Positions 60,165-64,000 of a stretch of DNA of 64,000 bases are shown here, in pieces; the stretch's first letter is position 1; each line of letters opens with the position of its first letter. This DNA is from Ralstonia condita (lineage in GTDB: Bacteria > Pseudomonadota > Gammaproteobacteria > Burkholderiales > Burkholderiaceae): contig NZ_CATYWO010000001.1 in the NCBI RefSeq assembly GCF_958405655.1, positions 310,001 through 374,000 of the forward strand, read 5' to 3'. A program made the position numbers and the translations under genes. Below the pieces are notes generated by a model that was given only the letters and a program-made list of their open reading frames with translations, was not told the origin of the DNA and ran no database searches.

Positions 60165-60938
60165 ATGACGCTCGCCTATACGGTTTCCGGTTTGCTGGTC
60201 GGCCTGTTGGTCGGCCTGACGGGCGTTGGCGGTGGATCGCTGATGACTCCGCTGCTGACGCTGATGTTCGGCTTTTCGCCGGCGACCGCTGTAGGCACGG
60301 ACCTGGCATTTGCCTCGCTGACCAAGGGCGTCGGCACCATTGCGCATCGCAGCCATGGCCATATCCGTTGGGACATCGTCAAGCGTCTGTGCCTGGGGAG
60401 CTTGCCGGCTGCGCTGGTGACGGTGTTCGTCCTGAAGACAGCTGGCAGTCTCGAGCAGGAATGGATGCACATCATCCGCGTGACGATTGGCGTGTCGGTC
60501 TTTCTGACGGTGATCTCGCTGCTGTTCCGCCAGCGCGTGCTCGGCTGGCTGGCACGCAACCCGCGCTATCGGCTGCAGGGTACGGCGCTGGCCATTGCGA
60601 CCATCATGGTCGGCGCCGTGCTGGGCGTGCTGGTGACGGTGTCGTCCATCGGCGCCGGGGCCGTGGGCGCGACGCTCATCCTGATCCTGTATCCCGAATT
60701 GAAGAGCGCCGAAGTGGCCGGCACCGACATCGCCTATGCCGTGCCGCTGACCGCCGTGGCGGGCCTGGGCCACATGTATCTGGGCACGATCGACTGGAAC
60801 CTGCTGGTGTCGCTGCTGGTGGGCTCCATCCCGGGTATCTGGCTGGGCGCGCGCCTGTCCAAGAATCTGCCGGAACGTCTGGTGCGCGGCGCGCTTGCCG
60901 CCACGCTGACGATCACGGCCATCAAGCTGGTGTCGTGA
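60165..60938 (+). CDS. TauE/SafE family sulfite exporter
   Basis: A 257-residue membrane permease with 7-8 helices. The two family motifs are GLTGVGGGSLMTPLL and SIGAGAVGATLIL, followed by GTDIAYAVPLTAVAGLGHM. TauE/SafE proteins move organosulfur anions or sulfite; the place between cysB and cysI suggests sulfite or sulfate handling. The ATG at 60165 has no clear ribosome site. Confidence 0.9.
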   Translation: MTLAYTVSGLLVGLLVGLTGVGGGSLMTPLLTLMFGFSPATAVGTDLAFASLTKGVGTIAHRSHGHIRWDIVKRLCLGSLPAALVTVFVLKTAGSLEQEWMHIIRVTIGVSVFLTVISLLFRQRVLGWLARNPRYRLQGTALAIATIMVGAVLGVLVTVSSIGAGAVGATLILILYPELKSAEVAGTDIAYAVPLTAVAGLGHMYLGTIDWNLLVSLLVGSIPGIWLGARLSKNLPERLVRGALAATLTITAIKLVS

Positions 60939-60971
60939 TGGGTGTCTTCATGGCGACCCTGCTTGAGATGC

Positions 60972-61003
60972 GCTGCTGCTGTCGCTGAGGCGACGGCAGC
61001 AGC
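60972..61003 (+). terminator. strong hairpin between tauE and cysI
   Basis: GCTGCTGCTGTCGC (60972-60985) pairs with GCGACGGCAGCAGC (60990-61003), one G-T wobble, 4-nt loop. No clear T-run follows, so it may be a weak terminator or a mRNA-stability element ahead of cysI. Confidence 0.5.
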
Positions 61004-61069
61004 CATCGAACGAACCGTTTTCCCCAATTGAATCGCATGCCGGCACACGCCGGATTGGACTGAACAGTC

Positions 61070-62731
61070 ATGTACCAATACGACGCTTACGATCACCGCC
61101 TTGTCGCAGACCGCGTCGAGCAGTTTCGCGACCAGGTGCGCCGCCGTATCTCGGGCGAACTGACGGAAGAGGAGTTCCTGCCGCTGCGCCTGCAGAATGG
61201 TCTGTACTACCAGCGCCACGCTTACATGCTGCGCGTGGCGATTCCGTACGGTCACCTGCGCGCCAAGCAACTGCGCATGCTCAGCCACATCGCCGCCGAG
61301 CACGATCGCGGCTACGGGCATTTCAGCACGCGCCAGAACATCCAGTACAACTGGATCAAGCTCGAGGAGGTCCCGGACATCCTTGCCAAGCTGGCATCGG
61401 TTGAAATGCATGCGATCCAGACGTCGGGCAACTGCGTGCGCAACATCACGACCGACCAGTTTGCCGGCGTCGCGCAGGACGAGTACGTCGATCCGCGTCC
61501 GCTGGCGGAAATCCTGCGCCAATGGTCGACGTTCCACCCCGAGTTTGCCTTCCTGCCTCGCAAGTTCAAGATCGCCCTCTCGGCCACGCGTGAAGACCGT
61601 GCGGTCACGCAGCTGCATGACATCGGTGTGTATGTCTACGAAAAGGATGGTCGGACGCTGCTTCGCGTCCTCGCAGGCGGCGGCATGGGCCGTACCCCGA
61701 TCCTGGGCGCGATCATCAAGGAAGACCTGCCCTGGCAGCACATGCTGTCGTACATCGAAGCGGCCATCCGCGTGTACAACCGCTACGGCCGCCGCGACAA
61801 CAAGTTCAAGGCGCGCATCAAGATCCTGGTCAAGGCCATCGGCGCCGAAGAATTCGCGCGCCAGGTGGAAGAAGAGTGGCAGGCAACGAAGGATGGCCCG
61901 TCGACCATCACGCAGGCCGAGTTCGATCGCGTGGCTCAGTACTTCGTGCCGCCCGCGTATGAAAAGCTGGCCGACACCGATGCCGCCTACGAAAAGGCGC
62001 TGCTCGAGAACAAGGCGTTCGCGCGCTGGGTCAGCCGCAACGTGCATGCGCACCGCGTGCCGGGTTATGCGTCGGTGACGCTGTCGCTCAAGCCGGGCGT
62101 TGCGCTGCCCCCGGGGGACGCGACGGCCGAGCAGATGTCGCTGGTGGCGGATTGGTCCGAGCGCTTTGGTTTTGGCGAGCTGCGTGTCGCGCACGAGCAG
62201 AACCTGATCCTGCCCGATGTGAAGAAGCACGACCTGTTCGCGCTGTGGCAACTGGCCAAGGAGCATGGCATGGCTACCGCCAACATCGGCCTGCTGACCG
62301 ACATCATTGCGTGCCCCGGCGGCGATTTCTGCTCGCTGGCCAACGCCAAGTCGATCCCCATCGCGCAGGCGATCCAGGCGCGCTTCGACAACCTCGATTA
62401 CGTATACGACCTGGGCGAGCTGTCGCTCAACATCTCGGGCTGCATGAACTCATGCGGACACCACCACGTCGGCAACATCGGCATTCTGGGCGTCGACAAG
62501 AACGATGAGGAGTGGTACCAGGTGTCGCTCGGCGGCGCGCAAGGCAACGACTCCGCATTGGGCAAGGTGATCGGTCCTTCGTTCAAGGCCGAAGAAATGC
62601 CCGACGTGATCGAACGCATCATCGATACGTTCGTCGCTCACCGCACGGAAGACGAGCTGTTCATCGACACCTACAACCGCATCGGCATGGCTCCGTTCAA
62701 GGAACGCGTCTATGTCCGTGAAGCTGCCTAA
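61070..62731 (+). CDS. cysI: sulfite reductase (siroheme, CysI family)
   Basis: A 553-residue siroheme [4Fe-4S] enzyme that reduces sulfite to sulfide. Two ferredoxin-like halves; cluster and siroheme Cys lie in CPGGDFCSLAN (Cx5C) and CMNSCGHHHVGNIG (Cx3C). The length is near that of CysI; a separate CysJ flavoprotein is not in view and the DUF934 gene follows instead. A nitrite reductase role is less likely because of the neighbours. Confidence 0.95.
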   Translation: MYQYDAYDHRLVADRVEQFRDQVRRRISGELTEEEFLPLRLQNGLYYQRHAYMLRVAIPYGHLRAKQLRMLSHIAAEHDRGYGHFSTRQNIQYNWIKLEEVPDILAKLASVEMHAIQTSGNCVRNITTDQFAGVAQDEYVDPRPLAEILRQWSTFHPEFAFLPRKFKIALSATREDRAVTQLHDIGVYVYEKDGRTLLRVLAGGGMGRTPILGAIIKEDLPWQHMLSYIEAAIRVYNRYGRRDNKFKARIKILVKAIGAEEFARQVEEEWQATKDGPSTITQAEFDRVAQYFVPPAYEKLADTDAAYEKALLENKAFARWVSRNVHAHRVPGYASVTLSLKPGVALPPGDATAEQMSLVADWSERFGFGELRVAHEQNLILPDVKKHDLFALWQLAKEHGMATANIGLLTDIIACPGGDFCSLANAKSIPIAQAIQARFDNLDYVYDLGELSLNISGCMNSCGHHHVGNIGILGVDKNDEEWYQVSLGGAQGNDSALGKVIGPSFKAEEMPDVIERIIDTFVAHRTEDELFIDTYNRIGMAPFKERVYVREAA

Positions 62732-62746
62732 GCCGAGGGAATGAAC

Positions 62747-63292
62747 ATGAGCAAGATCATCAAGCTGCTGAACGCCGCACCGCAAATCGTGGCCGATGAC
62801 TGGACTGTGCTGCGCGTGCCCGAGGGTGGCGAGCTGACGCAGGCCGATGTCGATGCCGCCGCGCATGCCATCGTGCCGCTGGCCTACTGGGCAGCCAACC
62901 GCGACGCGCTGCTCGGCCGCGCCCGCGCTGGCACGCTGGCGGTGTGGCTCGCTCCGGACGACGAGCCGTTCGCGCTGGAGGCTGACCTGCCGAACCTGCC
63001 GCTGGTGGCGGTGGATTTCCCGGTCTTTCGTGACGGCCGCGGCTACAGCACCGCGTTCCTGCTGCGCCAGCGCCTGGGCTTCACGCGTGAGTTGCGCGCC
63101 ATTGGCGACGTGCTGCGCGATCAGCTCGACTTCATGCGCCGTTGCGGTTTTGACGCCTACGCCGTGCGTGCAGACAAGAACATCGACGACGCACTGAATG
63201 GCTTTGGCGAGATCAGCGTGCGCTATCAAGGCGCCGTCGACGAGCCGCGCCCGCTGTTCCGCCGCGAGCGTGCTGTCCAGGAGGCCGCGTGA
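62747..63292 (+). CDS. DUF934 family protein of the sulfate-assimilation cluster
   Basis: A 181-residue protein matching DUF934: RVPEGGELTQADVDAAAHAI, then VAVDFPVFRDGRGYSTAFLLRQ (first part only) and GDVLRDQLDFMRRCGFDAYA. DUF934 genes sit between cysI and cysH in many betaproteobacteria; the activity is not established and may be electron transfer or assembly for the reductase. ATG at 62747 is chosen over 62741 because GAGGGA at 62735-62740 is 6 bp away. Overlaps cysH by 4 bp. Confidence 0.88.
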   Translation: MSKIIKLLNAAPQIVADDWTVLRVPEGGELTQADVDAAAHAIVPLAYWAANRDALLGRARAGTLAVWLAPDDEPFALEADLPNLPLVAVDFPVFRDGRGYSTAFLLRQRLGFTRELRAIGDVLRDQLDFMRRCGFDAYAVRADKNIDDALNGFGEISVRYQGAVDEPRPLFRRERAVQEAA

Positions 63293-64000
63293 GCCTGAGT
63301 GACGCACAAGAAGGCCAAGAGATCGCCGTGTCTGAAGTGCCGGTGTCCGCAATCGGGCGCCCTGTGCTGTGGGCGCGCCCCGTCTACACCGGCACCGCGG
63401 AAGCCCTGGCCGCCAAGGAAGCTGCGCTGTTTGAGCGCCTGGCCGAGATTGCCGCCAAGCACGGCGTGGCGAAGTTCGCCACCAGCCTGGCCGCCGAAGA
63501 CATGGTCGTGACCGATGCCATCCTGCGCAGCCCCGAAGCCGTACGCGCGCACCTGCCGATCTTCACGCTGCAAACCGGGCGCCTGCATGCCGAAACGCTC
63601 GCGATGCTCGACCGCATCCGCGCGCACTACGGTTACGCGATCGAGCAATACACACCGGACGCTCGCGCGGTGGAAGCCTACGTACGCGACCATAGCCTCA
63701 ACGCCTTTTACGACAGCATCGAGCTGCGCAAGGCCTGCTGCAACATCCGCAAGGTGGTGCCGCTGAACCGCGCACTGAAAGACGCCGACGCATGGCTCAC
63801 GGGCCAGCGCCGCGAGCAGGCTGTCACCCGTGCCGACCTGCCGTTTGCCGAAGACGACACCGCGCGCGGCATCGCCAAGTACAACCCGCTGTTCGACTGG
63901 TCCGAGGCCGAAGTCTGGGCTTACCTCGAGCAGCACAACGTGCCGACCAACGCGCTGCATGACAAGGGCTATCCCAGCATTGGCTGCGAGCCCTGCACGC
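63289..64000 (+). CDS. cysH: adenylylsulfate (APS) reductase, partial
   Basis: An open frame of 237 codons running off the window end. It starts at GTG (63289) with AGGAGG at 63279-63284 and a GTGA overlap with the DUF934 gene. KFATSLAAEDMVVTDAIL is the PAPS/APS reductase nucleotide motif, YPSIGCEPCT the C-terminal Cys motif. The pair CC (in LRKACCNIRKV) plus CEPC are the four ligands of a [4Fe-4S] cluster; that cluster marks APS reductases rather than PAPS reductases. The catalytic C-terminal Cys lies beyond the window. Confidence 0.93.
   Translation, partial: MSLSDAQEGQEIAVSEVPVSAIGRPVLWARPVYTGTAEALAAKEAALFERLAEIAAKHGVAKFATSLAAEDMVVTDAILRSPEAVRAHLPIFTLQTGRLHAETLAMLDRIRAHYGYAIEQYTPDARAVEAYVRDHSLNAFYDSIELRKACCNIRKVVPLNRALKDADAWLTGQRREQAVTRADLPFAEDDTARGIAKYNPLFDWSEAEVWAYLEQHNVPTNALHDKGYPSIGCEPCT

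Noticed and set aside
1..64000. search for CRISPR arrays, insertion sequences, prophage, attachment sites and tandem repeats
   Set aside because: None seen; gene content and composition look like core chromosome throughout.

Overview
The window is 64 kb of a high-GC (about 64%) betaproteobacterial chromosome. The protein sequences, the gene content and several gene orders (nadA-nadC facing nadB, slpA-ispH, clpS-clpA, rpmB-rpmG, livKHMGF, cysI-DUF934-cysH) point to Burkholderiaceae, most probably Ralstonia. The genus is an inference from recall of these protein families. No phage, plasmid, insertion sequence, CRISPR array, rRNA or compositional island was seen. One tRNA gene (Leu, CAA) is present. 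The region reads as core chromosome with dense, mostly intact genes.

Layout. 0-6.5 kb: two LysR regulators, an MliC-like secreted protein, a DUF192 protein, a two-gene unit (di-heme peroxidase plus lipoprotein phosphoesterase) and a small Lys/Ala-rich secreted protein. 7-12.5 kb: icd, then the cytochrome bd operon cydP-A-B-X-ybgE and a DUF4126 membrane protein. 12.7-16.2 kb: a cold-shock protein with a long leader, and the clpS-clpA proteolysis pair. 16.2-24.5 kb: operon coaBC/LLM oxidoreductase/dut, a YdcF protein, a DUF4180 protein, and ribF, ileS and lspA. 24.7-27.3 kb: a hybrid histidine kinase converging with a LuxR-type response regulator. 27.7-33.2 kb: purN, an RNA m5C methyltransferase, a phospholipase D-like nuclease, an MscS channel and a fatty acid desaturase. 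33.4-37 kb: de novo NAD synthesis (nadA, nadC, nadB). 37.2-40.1 kb: rpmB-rpmG, radC, slpA-ispH.

40.5-45.6 kb is a complete branched-chain amino acid ABC importer. 45.6-48.7 kb holds a GNAT acetyltransferase, an argD-type aminotransferase and a ferredoxin-like reductase. 48.8-54.6 kb holds an epimerase-like protein, a diguanylate cyclase, a MarR-ClC pair and a membrane-anchored TlpA thioredoxin. 54.7-59 kb holds ilvD, tRNA-Leu, a beta-hydroxyacid dehydrogenase and an orphan periplasmic binding protein. 59-64 kb is the start of the assimilatory sulfate reduction cluster: cysB, a TauE/SafE exporter, cysI, a DUF934 protein, and cysH cut by the window end.

No clearly new multi-gene system was found. 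The most interesting items are smaller: a TlpA protein anchored by a degenerate Lgt-like membrane domain; an inverted repeat over the probable promoter of the desaturase gene; a strong promoter giving a leader of about 275 nt on the cold-shock gene; possible leaderless starts for clpS and purN; unlisted short genes cydX and rpmG; and a peroxidase/phosphatase pair of unknown substrate. Promoter and operator calls rest on eye matches to consensus only.
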